Source: Desmodus rotundus
Lineage: Eukaryota; Chordata; Mammalia; Chiroptera; Phyllostomidae
Length of the DNA stretch: 64,000 bases
Assembly (NCBI RefSeq): GCF_022682495.2
Contig: NC_071387.1
Span: forward strand, 149,590,347 to 149,654,346
Direction: 5' to 3'
In this document: positions 31,889 through 43,790 of the stretch, in pieces
Position numbering within the stretch: the stretch's first letter is position 1
Layout: each line of letters begins with the position of its first letter
Notes under the pieces: model-generated
Seen by the model: only the letters and a program-made list of their open reading frames with translations
Database searches by the model: none
Told to the model about the DNA's origin: nothing
Program-made: the position numbers and the translations under genes

Positions 31889-34563
31889 TTTTTTAAAAAT
31901 GACATTTTATTGATTATGCTATTACAGTTGTCTCAATTTTTCTCTCTTTGTGCTCTTCCATCCAGCACCCCTGTCTCCCTCAGGCAATCCCCAAACCATT
32001 GTTCATGGCCATGGGGCATGTGTATAGTTCTTTGGCTACTCCATTTCCTATAACTGTACTTTATGTCCCCATGGCTATTCTGTAACTACCTACTTGTACT
32101 TCTTAATCCCCTCACTTCTTCACCTATTCCCCCCAAACACCATTCTAATCTGGAAACCACCAAAACACTCTACATATGCATGATTCTCTCTTTATTCTTC
32201 TTGTTTGCTTAGTTTGTTTTTTAGATTCAATTGTTGATAGATATGTATTTATTGCCATTTTTGTCATAGTTTTGATCTTCTATGTATTATTGATAAATAT
32301 GTATTTATTGCCATTTTTTATTCATAGTTTTGATCTTCTATTTCTTAAATAAGTCCCTTAACATTTCATATAATAATGGTTTGATGATGAACTCCTTTAG
32401 TTTCTTCTTGTCTGAGAAGCTCTTTAACTGCACTGATTCTAAATTATATGTTTGCTGGGCACAGCAATCTTGGCTATAGGTACACTTTTTCATGACTTTG
32501 AATATTTCTTGCCAGTCCCTTCTAGCCTGCAAAGTTTCTTTTGAGAAATCAGCTGACAGTCTTATGGGAACTCACCTGTACGTAATTAACTTATTTTCTC
32601 TTGCTGGTTTAAGATTCTCTCTAACTTTTGGCATTTGAATTATGATGTGTCTTGGTGTAGATAGACCTGTTTACATCCATCTTATTTGGGACTCTTATGT
32701 ACTTCCTGGACTCGTATGTCTATTTCCCTCACCAACTTAGGGGAGTTTTCTTTCATCATTTTTTCAAATAGATTTCCACTTTCTTGCTCTTCCTCTTATT
32801 CTTCTGGCACCACAATGATATGAATGTTGAAATGCTTGAAGTTGTCCCAGCAGCTTCTTACACTATTCTTGGTTTTTTTGGATTCTTTTTCCTTCTTGTT
32901 GTCCTAATGGTTGTTTTTTGCTTCCTTATGTTCCAGATCATTGACTTGATTCTTGGCTTTATCCACTCTACTCTTGTTTTCCTAATAATTGTTCTTTATT
33001 TTAATTAGTGTATCCTTCATTTCTTACTGGATCTTTTTTATGTTTTGAGTCCCTCACTAAGTTCCTTGAGCATCCTTATAACCAGTATTTCGAGCTCTGC
33101 ATCTAATAGATTGCTTATCTCTTTTGTTTAGTTCTTTTTCTGGGGTTTGATCTGTTATTTCATTTGGGCCATGTTTCTTTGTCTCCTCATTTTGGCAGCC
33201 TCCCTATATTTGTTTCTATATATTAGGTAGAACTGCTATGACTCCTGTCTTTGTAGCGTGGCCTAATGGAGTAGGTGTCAGGTAGAGTCCAGTGGCATAG
33301 GCTCACCTATCACCCAAGCTGGGTACTCAAGGTGCGCCGTTTGTAAGGGCTGAGTACACCTTCCTCTGTAGTTGAGCCTTGATTGGCATTGGCAGGTCAA
33401 TGGGAGTGATTTACCTATGATAGTCTGTGACTGGCTAGGATCCTATCTGTGAGCAAGGACTGGCTGTGACCACTGACCACCAACCTCCGCCCTCTGTGGA
33501 GGATCAGTGGTGCAGGGGCAGGGTGGTGGTGCTCTAATTTGGTCTATAGCTGTTCACTGGGCACAAAGACTCTGGGTTTTCCTGGGTGGTGCAGGTCAGG
33601 GTCAGCCACTACCTGTGTTCTGCCTGGGGCTACCTTGCCTTAGCTATAAAGCAATCTGAGATGGCTGCTACTTGTTCTGGGCTTGGAGATTCCCAGGCAA
33701 GCCATGCTATGTATCTAGGCTGGCTGCTGCTAGTGCTGGGCCCAGGGCCACTTAGCAAGACAAATGGGGGGGGGGGCGGGGAGAGCTGGGCTTATTGGGG
33801 CTGGCTTGTGCTTGTTTGAGAGTATTTAGGAAGTTGTGAAGCATGAGCCAAGATCTACCATTCATATGGGAAAGCAGCTTTGATGGGATGGAGTCTCTGA
33901 GGATCTCCAGGGTGGGGCAAACAGTTTTAGCCAGGTTGGTGGAGTCTCAGATATGGCACCAGACTGCTGGCTCTGTGGCTTTGTTGAGAGAGGGTTCCAA
34001 AAAGGGACAATGGCCTCTGCCTGCCTTTCTATATGAGAGAAAGCTGGCCCCCAGCTCTTGCCTTGATGCCAGACACTTCAGTTTCTTCCTGTATGCTACT
34101 ATGCCTTTCAAACTGCTAACCCAGTGCTGGAGCTCAGAGGGAGGAAGTCCATGTGTAGGTTCTTTAAGAACAACTTCTTGGAACTCCAGAAGTTTCTTCC
34201 TCTCACTCAATCCCTATTTGTTTTTGCAGCTAGAAGTTATGGGGATTTACTTTCCTGGCACTGGAATCCTGGCCTAGGGTGCCTGGTGTGAGGCTGGGAC
34301 TCCTTGTTCCCAAGATATCCCTCTCAAATTTTTATCCACCACACATGGATGTTGGACCAGCCTGTTCTGCATCTCTGCCCCTCCTACCAGTCTGGACAGT
34401 ATGGATGGATGTGGTTTCTTTAATTCCATAGTTGTCAGACATCCATTCAACCTGATTTTGGATGGTTCTGAGTGATGGTTGTTCTATATTTTAGTTGGAA
34501 TTTTGATGTGGTTGTGCGAGGTGGCAAGCCATGTTTACCTATGCTGCCATTTGACCTGAAGTC
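31889..34563 (-). mobile_element. HAL1-like retrotransposon, copy C, full length with target-site duplication
   Basis: 2675 bp between 'cagcaaagttctgtttc' (31872-31888) and 'cagcaaaactctgtttc' (34564-34580), 15 of 17 bases alike. In minus orientation: 5' end 'gtcaaatggcagcataggtaaacatgg', a leader of about 1.35 kb, a decayed ORF1, a 3' UTR of about 0.45 kb, and the shared 3' end 'gacaactgtaatagcataatcaataaaatg'. No ORF2. This is the most complete of the three in length but more mutated than copy B. Confidence 0.87.
32338..33190 (-). pseudogene. HAL1 ORF1 remnant, copy C
   Basis: Begins ATGAGGAGACAAAGAAAC as in copy A but meets a stop within 11 codons, then carries several frameshifts. The last open piece (32338-32532) shows QARRDWQEIFKVMK and the C-terminal KKKLKEFII, LLYEMLRDLFKK. 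It is used to define where ORF1 ends in this family. Confidence 0.8.
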
Positions 34564-34629
34564 CAGCAAAACTCTGTTTCATTGGGTTGAGTATAACTTG
34601 GTAAAAGAAACACCCAGAGCTAACCTTCT

Positions 34630-34662
<33 letters not shown>
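34630..34662 (+). repeat. (ATG)11 microsatellite
   Basis: Eleven uninterrupted ATG units, just outside HAL1 copy C. Confidence 0.97.
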
Positions 34663-35298
34663 CAGAATACGCTTTCTTCAGTGTGCACCAATAGGGCTTC
34701 AAGCCGAGGTCATTAATAAAGCAAGAAAGAAGGGTCACAGAAGATGAAGGAACTAAGAGAGTAGTTCCCAAGGTGCAGCATGAGGAGAGGCAGAACCATT
34801 GCAGATTTCAACCAGGAAGGTGTGAGGGATGCCCCAGCAGGGTTTGTTGCTTTTGTAGAGACAGGGACACCATTGAAATATGGAGATAGCTAGGACTTTC
34901 GGCTACCCATCGCCTGGCATCAGATTTGTCCATCCTCTGCCCAAGTCTGTGATATCCACACCTGTGGCCAATGCAGCACTCTCTGGGCAGCGTAGTGTCT
35001 CTAGGAGTGCTCGGCTGTGTCCTAGAGCAAGTGGGGTTCATGCTCGGGAAGTCCTCCTTCTGCAGGTTCTCCTGGCTTCTGCAGACTGCTACCATAGTAC
35101 TCACTGACTCTAAGAGACAACTCTGGCTCTTACAGTCAAATTCTCAAAGTCATGGGTGCAAATTAAGTATTTTCAAATCATGGGAAAAGGAAAAGATAAA
35201 GGATTGAAGAACAAAGCTCTCAGGAAGTTCTATCCTATATGAAATTTAAGAGGTATGTCTAGGGTGCACCGAAGGAGCCACCACATGTTTAACAGACA
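34663..35298. other. Intergenic, nothing assigned
   Basis: Open frames of 75-98 codons on both strands at 34808-35207 overlap and show no family features. A weak resemblance to old LTR sequence was not good enough to call. Confidence 0.45.
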
Positions 35299-35500
35299 GT
35301 GTATTGTAGCAGTCAAAGAAACCCAGGTTCAAATCCTAGCCATTCCATTTACCACCTGTGGGAAAGTCACTGAAATTGTCAGAGCCTGAATTTTTCCATC
35401 TCCAAAATAGTGATATGTCTGCTTCCATAATTTATAGAATAAAACAAATGTAAAGCATCTTTACACAATATCTTCACTTAATAAATGTTAGTTTTTTAAA
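35299..35500 (+). repeat. MIR
   Basis: 'gtagcagtcaaagaaacccaggttcaaatcctagcc...gtgggaaagtcactgaaattgtcagagcc' then '...acttaataaatgttag' matches MIR from head to tail. Confidence 0.8.
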
Positions 35501-35794
35501 GAAACTTAATCAAGGGCAATTTATTGAAAGAAAAATCAGAATGTGAGCAAGAAAAATTTATATCAGTGATAACAAATGCCGCCAGTTATACTGCCTTTGT
35601 ATTAGAATATAAAGCGACTTTACCTCTATATTGATTATAAATCCTGCTGTATTTAAAGTTTTTTTCTTCTTGTGTTCATTTTGTACTTATTTTCAACCTA
35701 TAAATCTGGTGTGCCACTTGAAGTCTAACATATATTGGCCATCTAAGCTAACAATCAAAATTCCTCCCAATGTATATCTAATTTGTTCATACTC

Positions 35795-35862
35795 TCAGCC
35801 AGCAGGTATTTATCGAGCACCTACTGCATGCCACGCTGAGCAATAGGGACCCAAAACTCAGA
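35795..35862 (-). repeat. L2 3'-end fragment
   Basis: 'agcaggtatttatcgagcacctactgcatgccacgctgagcaatagggac' is the antisense L2 3' end. Confidence 0.7.
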
Positions 35863-37240
35863 ATGGTTTCTTGCTTGCTGGAAAGCATAGTTCAGCAGGT
35901 GAAAGAGACACAGAGCCTCATACTGCCATATAATTGAAGGTCAGTGCCATTTCACACCTTGAAAGTTCAATCACTTTATCAAATACTTCTTTACCACATC
36001 ACTGGCAAAAATGTTTCGAATGAAAGAAGGAAGAAACAAAGGAAAGGAGAGACCGAGAAGGAAGTGTGCCGTCAGAAAATAAAATAAATGTGAAGATGCT
36101 GAGCCTCTGCCCCATACCTCATTGACATTTGACAGCCATCCAAGCAGACCTACCCTCCCTCATAGGCGGCCGCAGGATGAGTGAAGTACCCACGGGCAGA
36201 GTTTATTGAATTGCCTTGTTAATGACGACCTTCCCGGAAACTCTGCCAGAATCTGAGGGGTTTTCCCCTCTTTGAAGCAACCATGCTTTATCAGTTTTTC
36301 TACATAACGACCTATGGAAATGAGCCAACCAGGGAAAAATGACTCCATTTACTTAGCTCTGAGCTACAGATGGCCTGCAGAACACTGTGAGCAAATGGAA
36401 AACTAACACACGCTGATACAGGTCAACAGCTGTTCCCATTGTAATCGTGGCTTGTGTGACACAGGTGTATTTCATCGGCCCTTATGTAGACGACCATCTG
36501 CTCATGAATGTTTTTTATTTCCTTTAATGTGAAGAAAGATACCAGGAATTGGAAGAGTGAGTGTATTACGAACATCGACTTTCCCTTTTCAGGCCTACAT
36601 AGTTGGAAAGCTCTCCATTTGATTTATATCATGAACAGGTGAATCTATGACTCAGCACCTCAAGCCTTCTCATCACTCTTCTATGTGAGATAGGATGTTC
36701 TGTCATTCTGCTTGAGGATTTGTTATTTATGAGCTCTCAGAACTTCATCACATTAAATCTGTCCAGTGTAATAGTTGCCCCATTTAGTAGAAGCAGTCAG
36801 ACTGGGCACTTACCATCCAAACCCTTCACCATATTCCCATCCCAATGTGGAGATGGCACAGATAAAGGAGCAGTACTCTCCATCCCTGGGCCCCCCCTTT
36901 ACTGTGAGCCAGTGCCCCCTTCCCTGTGGATGTCAGTATTCTGGGTCTGGGGGCTACACATAGCTGTGGGGGTGAGAGTTGAAGGACGATCTGGTCCTGC
37001 GGGGTGCCTGGCAGCTCCACAGTGCTCTCTCTGGTCCGTCACAGTCCTTACTGCCTGTGGTTCCCAGTTTGGGACCTTCAGCTGAAATTACAAGATGATA
37101 AAAATAATTCCATCCAATACCCTGTTATACCTGGTTCCCTCTCTGTCTGTCAGTCTCTCTGTCTCTCCAGAAACACCCAGCAAAGACCATGTCTATTGTA
37201 GTCACTGGTTTACCCCCAGAGCCTCTGATAGGACGTGGTT
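35863..37240. other. Intergenic, nothing assigned
   Basis: Mixed composition. The part at 36770-37080 is GC-rich and open over 121 codons on the plus strand, but has no recognised domain and no conserved splice context. Confidence 0.45.
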
Positions 37241-37330
37241 CTACTGCTGCCTAACCCGGACTGATCTTGGCAAGTCATTTAACTTCTCTGGGCTTGAGTT
37301 TCCTCACTTACTATTTATTACATTACTTTT
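37241..37330 (+). repeat. MIR fragment
   Basis: 'gatcttggcaagtcatttaacttctctgggcttgagtttcctcact' is the MIR core in sense orientation. Confidence 0.75.
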
Positions 37331-37504
37331 CTACAATAAACTTATAAAAGATAGTCACTGGCTCCTATTACACTTCATATCACTAGAAAAATGATGATAC
37401 TCTTTAGCCATATAGATCCTCTTTTATTTAGTCTGAAGTATATAAAGTTACACTTTGAAGGTCAAAAATATTTGAATAGCAGTAATTTCATATGATTTAG
37501 CCTT

Positions 37505-37692
37505 AACTCATTACATAAATTTTTACTGACCACCTCTTTCTTATGTGCGAGGCATTGTTATCAGATATTGGGAACACAGCAAAAAAAAAAAAAGAGATGA
37601 AGTCATGTTTTCATTGACCTTTCATTCTTATCGGGGAAGACAAAGAATAAACAAAGAACAGATGAAAATATAATCAGTCAATCAACGAAGGG
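37505..37692 (-). repeat. L2 3'-end fragment
   Basis: 'tactgaccacctctttcttatgtgcgaggcattgttatcagatattgggaacacagca' is antisense L2, with an internal A run. Confidence 0.7.
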
Positions 37693-37859
37693 CACCAAGA
37701 AGAAAAATTAAGCAGGATAAAGAGACAGAATCACTTGAGGGCAGGGGTACCCTTCTGGAAAGAGAGGGACTGAGTGGAATCTACCTACTGAATGTCGAGA
37801 CTCCTAGCCATTTTCTCCTACTTCGCTCCAGGATTTCTGGCAGTGGCGTGACTAGGTAT

Positions 37860-38735
37860 CTGAAAGCAGATTAACAGAAGTTCCTTCTCTGGAGAATTTG
37901 ATGATCTCAGGAAGAAAGATCTAAAGATACTGATGTGGAGTATTCATTATCAAAATGGGTCAAATGGATCATGTCAGAGGGAAGCCCAGCCACACAGTGT
38001 CTGGGAGAGATTTTTGGTGTCCGATGCTTAAATATAAGCAGGCAGCCAGGACTATCAGATATTTGAGGCAGCCACTAATCAAGGTTAGAAGGCAAAGCCA
38101 ATAAGCAAAAACAATTACTTAGAGGAAACAAAGACTTCACAAGGAGAAGAAAATGTCAAAAAATTTTGATATCTTCAGAGGGAGAAGAAATAGATATTTA
38201 AATGATTAAATACAAATTTAGAGGGCAAAACAATTTAAAGAAATTTTAAAATGCTGAAAAAAGGGAAAAATCAGTAAAAAGCTTTTATGATAATCTTTCA
38301 GGAAATAAGTCAAAGATACAGAAAATAGAGAAAAGTCAGCAAAGGTATCAAAATAAGCAATAGAAAAAATATATAAAATGTGTAGGTAAAATAGACAATA
38401 ATCCATGAGGTTATTATCCAAATAGTAACAGTCTAAAAAGAGAGAATATTGGGGAGAGGAATAAAATCATCAATTAAATAATTCAAAGAATTATCGACAC
38501 GGCATTGTGAAGTTTCAGAACTCTGGCCACAAAGCAATGAGCTCTTTCAAAAGAGAAGAGAACAGGATTCATATGGCAGCAATACTGGATTTTAGGGGGG
38601 GAATGAAGCAATATTTCTTACTACTAGGAGAAATTCTTTCCAGCTTAAAATTTCATACCCAGGCAATTAAATGTAGGGGTGGAATAAAATTATCTTTAGA
38701 CAAGTTAAGTTTTCAAAACATTAAATTGAGACTTT
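37860..38735 (+). mobile_element. Ancient HAL1/L1M ORF1 remnant
   Basis: The part 38500-38735 preserves the old HAL1/L1M ORF1 order: a '...tactggattttaggggg' block, 'cagcttaaaatttcatacccaggcaatta' (related to 'ttcaacctagaattctatacccagcc') and 'ttatctttagacaagttaag'. The upstream A-rich stretch is probably the same element. Much older than copies A-C. Confidence 0.55.
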
Positions 38736-39104
38736 CCCAGAAAAGTAACATAACATGTCTTCTATACAAGGGAGCAAATTAATAAAGTTGTTTGTATGGA
38801 AAACACAATAATTACTAAACAATAATAAAAGAATAAACTGTTTTGTGTACCCACAGCTGTAAACCTACTTTTGCCCCACCCTGTACGCAGGGTCTGAGGC
38901 ACAGGGGCCCCCTGAGAGGAGACAAGCCTCCCAGGAAGACGGTGGAAGGAAAGGCCAGGCTCACAGCTCTGGAGCAGGCTGAGAGGCAGCCGCTCCTGAC
39001 TGGAGAGGGCGGGAGGCTCTGAGAGCAAGAACAGAATGTTTTTGAGATTTCTACACTGTGGAGTGGGGTTGGAGAATAACTATATAAATTTAAGCACTTT
39101 TTTT

Positions 39105-39280
39105 ACTTTTTAAAAACTTTTTATTGATTGATTTTTTTTTGAGAGAGAGAGAGAGATGGGTTTGTTGTTCCACTTATTTATGCATTTGGTTCTTTCCTGT
39201 GTGTGCCCTGATGGGGGATTGAACTGACAAACTTAGCATATTGGGACAACACTCTAACCAACTGAGCTACCCTACCAGGG
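39105..39280 (-). mobile_element. VES-type SINE (antisense) with target-site duplication
   Basis: T-rich start, (GA)n, 'tgtgccctgatgggggattgaactgacaa', 'aactctaaccaactgagctaccctaccaggg'-type end. Flanked by 'tttaagca' plus a T run at 39089 and 39281. Confidence 0.88.
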
Positions 39281-39567
39281 TTTAAGCATTTTTTTTTTTT
39301 TAAAGAAAAGATAATTAGTAACTTCAGAGGCAAACAGAAAGTAAAAGGACAGACAGGAAAGGATAAGTAATTACAATATTATATGGTACAGCTGTGAAAA
39401 TTTTTATGTAGTCATACTATGAAAATGTTGAATATTAATATAACAAATTACATTTTATGTGGATGAGGGGGACCTGGGGAGAGGTATAAAATCATACTAG
39501 ACCTTCACCTCCATAGTGGAAAGTCAAGGAAGTCAATGTTTAATGCCTACATCCAAGAATCGAGAAT

Positions 39568-39632
39568 ATATATATACACACACACACATATGTATATTTG
39601 CAAATATACATATACACAAGTACATATTTATA
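39568..39632 (+). repeat. AT/AC microsatellite
   Basis: Alternating 'tatatatacacacacacacatatgtatat...' purine/pyrimidine tract. Confidence 0.85.
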
Positions 39633-39670
39633 TTATTCAAAGAATATTCAATTCTGAGACATTATTTTTT

Positions 39671-39879
39671 ATTTTAAAGATTTTATTTATTAATTTTTAG
39701 AGAGAGAGGAAGGGAGGGAGAAGGAGAGGGAGAGAAACATTGATGTGTGGTTGCCTCTCACAGGCCTCCAACTGGGGACCCAGCCTGCAACCCAGGCATG
39801 TGCCCTGACTGGGAATCAAACCGGTGACCCTTTGGTTCAAGAGCTGGCACTCAATCCACTGAGCCACACCAGCGAGGCC
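39671..39879 (-). mobile_element. VES-type SINE (antisense) with 17-bp target-site duplication
   Basis: 'gagagagaggaagggagggag', 'aacattgatgtgtggttgcctctcac', 'gccctgactgggaatcaaacc', 'ctggcactcaatccactgagccacaccagc'. Flanks 'ctgagacattatttttt' (39654-39670) and 'ctgagacattgtttttt' (39880-39896) differ at one base. Confidence 0.93.
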
Positions 39880-40149
39880 CTGAGACATTGTTTTTTCATG
39901 TTTCAACATTTCCATACTTAGATATGTCTCAGCCCGTGGTGTGTCACAGTGTGACTGGCCGCGTTTATTGCATTATAGAATCACAGACATTGCTGATGTA
40001 ATAAAACGTGGTCATTACGAAAAGGGGTTCAAAGTGGCCACCTCTGGGAAGCATTTTAAAAAAGAAATATTTTTAAAAATGTCTGTTGGTTGCTTTGTGG
40101 AGTAATGTTTCTAAGAAGGCACAATTGTGGGGAAAGGGACGAGCTCTTG

Positions 40150-40480
40150 CTTAGTCCAGAAGGGCACTGGTAACAGCCTGGACTAGATTGAGAACAATGG
40201 AGGTAACAATAAATGGTCAGATTCTGAATACATATTTAAAATAAATCTGACCAAATTTACTGATGCATTACATGTGAAATAAAGATTAGAGTCAAATATA
40301 ACTCCAAAGTTTTGGGCCTGAGCAGTTAGAGAAATGATATTTCAATTTCCTGAAATGAGGGAGATGACAGAAAAAGCAAGAGGAAGCGGAAAGATCAAGA
40401 GTGCAACTGCCAAATGCCTTTGGACGCCTGTTAGACTTCTGAGTGGAAGTGGGTACAGGCAGGTGACGTACACAAGACTG
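40150..40480 (-). repeat. Old L2-like repeat (antisense)
   Basis: 'aactccaaagttttgggcctgagcagttagagaaatgatatttcaatttcctgaaatgaggga' and 'cctgttagacttctgagtggaagtg' match a common old mammalian repeat that I take to be upstream L2 sequence. Family name tentative. Confidence 0.5.
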
Positions 40481-41127
40481 GAGCTCTGTTCTGGCTGTGC
40501 TGAAGGCAAAATTGGGGTTTGTCGCTTTGCTTCCTCACCTCCCCCTTTAAACAGTATGGTCATTTTTTGTTTATTTTTATGGATAGTAATAAACTAAGTC
40601 TTAGTTTTTGTTTAGGTACTTAAAGTTGTTAAGTATTCCTTTTTAAAATTCATTATTTGCAAGTGTTTGCTTCTGTTTGTTTTGTCAGCAAATGCTGCCC
40701 ACGGCCAGGTGAGACTGCGTACCTGTCCAGAAAACCGAAGCATGCCTTACCTAGACTTTGGTTCTTTTAGGCAGGATTAATTCTATCTAGGAGTTTTGTT
40801 AAAAGGGATGTTGTAACCCCATTGGCAGAAACCTACTTCCTCTTGGAGAAAATGTTAAAACCAGATTTCCTAATCCACTGAACCATGGATGTCAAACTTC
40901 TAACATAACACAGCCAAACAAGCCCTCTGAACCCCCTAGAAACAGTTGACGGGTACATTGTCAATCAGCTACATTATGCCTAATTCCCTGAAGCTCCTGC
41001 ACACCCTTGCACTCACCCCAAGGCAATTACGGATAAATATATTTATGTCAGTTGGAACAATTCTTGCTTACTTTCTTCAAAGTGATGCTAAAGCCAGGCC
41101 CTGGTTTTAACCTCTGATCAGACTTTT

Positions 41128-41240
41128 TTTTTTTTTAATTGAAATATAATTTACATATAACATTGTGTAAAGCTTAAAGTATACAATGTGTTAATTTGAT
41201 ATATTTATGTATGTTTATAGTCATCAACACTGTTTTATAA
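41128..41240 (-). mobile_element. Old L1M 3'-end fragment
   Basis: 'aattgaaatataatttacatataacattgtgtaaagcttaaagtatacaatgtg' is the antisense L1M 3' terminus, preceded by a T run. Confidence 0.7.
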
Positions 41241-42065
41241 ACTGAAAATTGCTAAGAGACTAGATCTTAATAATTGTCAACACAAAAAAAATGATAATTA
41301 TGTCACATGAGAGGAGTTAGCTAACACTACGGTGGCGATCACACTGCAATATATAAACGTATCTCATCAGGCTCTCTAATCTACACACACATTTCTCCTT
41401 GAACACTGCAGGAGACACAAAGGGGAATCTTCCTTCCTAACCAAGGAAACACGTCAACCTGAAAAAGTCTTAACTACCTTGGAGAAAGGCTCTTTGGGGA
41501 CTCCTTCCTTGAGTTCTAATGTCTTTGCTATCACACTGTGCCCACCTCATGGGTGATGAGCCGACCTGGTAGGCCCCCCACTATCCTAAGCATTGGATTG
41601 GGGAGCACGCACAAATGCTGATCTCAGATGAGGAGGCAGGAAAACGAACCCTCGGCCTACAGTTGTTTTGCTCTCTGTGGCTGCCTTCAGAAATTTCATT
41701 CTGTTAGTTTACCCTTCTCTGATCCTTTAAAAAAAATCTAGAAGAACTTTTCATTTCTCGGTACATTTATTTTTTTGAAATTCCAATCCCTCCACCACCT
41801 TCTCTACCCCCACGCACTTGAAATAAAATATTTGATCATTTCTATCTCTACCCCTAAGCACTTAAACAAAATATTTGATCATTTTTATAGCAGTATATAG
41901 TCAGACATAAAAGAACAAGTGAGTTTTCGCCAATTTCTACTGACAATTTAAAGACTATTTTCTACCAGTTTTCCCTTGCTACACCCACACTACCTTTACT
42001 TGCCAATGTTTCTCTCTTTTAAAAATGACTCCAGGTATATTATACAGGGCAGTGGAACTATACAC
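41241..42065. other. Intergenic, nothing assigned
   Basis: AT-rich. A short near-duplicate pair around 'aaataaaatatttgatcatt...tatct' (41820) and 'caaaatatttgatcattttta' (41865) suggests a local tandem duplication of about 47 bp. Confidence 0.5.
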
Positions 42066-42069
42066 CATT

Positions 42070-42425
42070 TATCAGTCAAGATAGGTTGATTACACTGTGG
42101 TTGTGGCAACAACTCCAAACCTCAGTGGCTTAAAGCAACAGTGATGTTTTTCCTGGCTCAATACATTTCCCTTGCGTGCTAGCCCAGGCCCTGCCTCACT
42201 TTGTCTTGTCCTCACCCAGCGGCCAAGCGTGTCACAGCAGTCACTGGCTGCATTGTCAACTGCCAAGGTTCTTAAACTTCCACCTGGAAGGGTTTTGCAT
42301 GTCACTGCCATTACATTTCTTGAACCGAAGAAAGTCATGTGACTCAACCCAACTGCAAAGGGTCAGATGAGTCTAACTTTTTTGCAAGTAGGGCACTGAA
42401 TATTAGTAAACAGCCGTACGGTCTA
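42070..42425 (-). repeat. Old interspersed repeat, probably LTR-like
   Basis: 'tggcaacaactccaaacctcagtggcttaaagcaacagtgatg' and 'catgtcactgccattac...gtcatgtgactcaacc' follow the pattern of old mammalian repeats with a 'cctcagtggcttaaaacaacaa' end. Family not assigned. Confidence 0.45.
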
Positions 42426-43009
42426 GTATACCCGCTCAGCCACAAAGCTATGATACATCTATCAAAATCCCTAAAATAGAGGACATTTCTGTACATTTTG
42501 TCTAGATGTTGTTTAGAAAAACATCTAAATTCTGAAATTCAAAGTCCCAAGTCATTGTTTCAACCTTTGTATGTTTGTTAACTAAACAGCTAGTGGTGTC
42601 ACATTTTGTAGATAAAATAAAGGTCAGCATCTCATTAAACAAATGTTTCAGGCCCCGGGAAACTGTGTGACACGGCTACCGAGGTTCTCCACCCTGAATG
42701 AAGTTCTGCAAATGTCACCGGGCGAAAGCGAGAGCCATTTTCAGGCTGGAGAAATCACTTCCGGTTGTGACTGTGCAACTGTTTTCCGTCCCCTTCCCGA
42801 TGTTACGGGTGTCAGTCAACGTGCTGTTCCTGGCAACACAAAATCTGCAGGGCTCAGAAAGATACTTAGGGAGGTACGGGGGAGGCTGAAGTTGAAGTGG
42901 AAGTAGTGAAAGGAAACCTTGGGTCAGGAATTCCAACCTTCCCAGTATAATGTGACAAATCAGGCCCTTCAGTCAGCTGCCAGTTGTGTGAGTTGTGCAC
43001 CCACAGTTT

Positions 43010-43790
43010 ACTCTGTCCCCATCTGTGGTATTGTGATGTAATAAAAAATACGTATTTTTGGCTTTGTCCCCAGTTACTGGCACACAGCTGCTAAAAATCT
43101 AGGAATTTCTTGAGCAATAGGGATAAGTGTCTTTTGTTATTTGTAATAAGCCACTTTCAACACTACCTGAGTTTATGCTAATGAGGTGACTCTAGAGAAT
43201 GGGGGTGGTGCCAGAAGAACCAATCAAATGATTACGAGGGTTGGAACTTTCCTCCCCACCCCCTGACCTCCAGGGAAGGGAGAGGGCCACCACTGGTCAA
43301 TGGTTAAACCAATCATGCCCAAATAACAAAACCTCCATAAAATCCTTACTAAAGGGGTTTGGAGAATTTGGGGGTTGGTGAACTCATGGAGGTACTAGGA
43401 GGACATAGGAATTCCAAGCCCCTTCTCTCAGACCTTGCCCTGTGTATCTCTTCCATCTGGCCATTCCTGAGTTGTACCCTTTTATAATAAACTTATAATT
43501 TAAGTAAATTGTTTTCTTAAATTCTGTGTGCTGTATTAGCAAAATATTAAACCTGAGGAGTGGGTAATGGGAACCTCTAAGTTGCTGCCAATCAGTCAGG
43601 GCCACAGTCGACAACATGGACTTGTAAGCGACATCTGAGTTTGGGTGGGTGGGGGCTCACTTTTACGGGCCTGAATTCTTAACCTGTGGGGACTGAACTA
43701 AATCCAGGTAGTTAGTGTCATAAGTGAATTGTGGGACACCTAACTGGTATTCAGAGAGTTGGGAAATTGGTTAGTGTCTCTATTGTTTTT
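43010..43790 (+). mobile_element. Old solo LTR of an endogenous retrovirus
   Basis: Ordered LTR features: CCAAT-type motifs at 43218 and 43310, TATA-like 'cataaaatcc' at 43336, AATAAA at 43486-43491 followed by 'ttaaattctgtgtgctgtattagcaaaatattaaacc', and a 3' part with 'ggacttgtaagcgacatctgag' and 'tgtgggacacctaactggt'. It looks like an ERV1-class LTR. No gag, pol or env open frames adjoin it, so it appears to be a solo LTR. Ends are approximate. Confidence 0.65.

Noticed and set aside
34808..35207. Overlapping frames of 75-98 codons on both strands beside HAL1 copy C
   Set aside because: No domain and no splice structure; probably eroded repeat or unique intergenic sequence.
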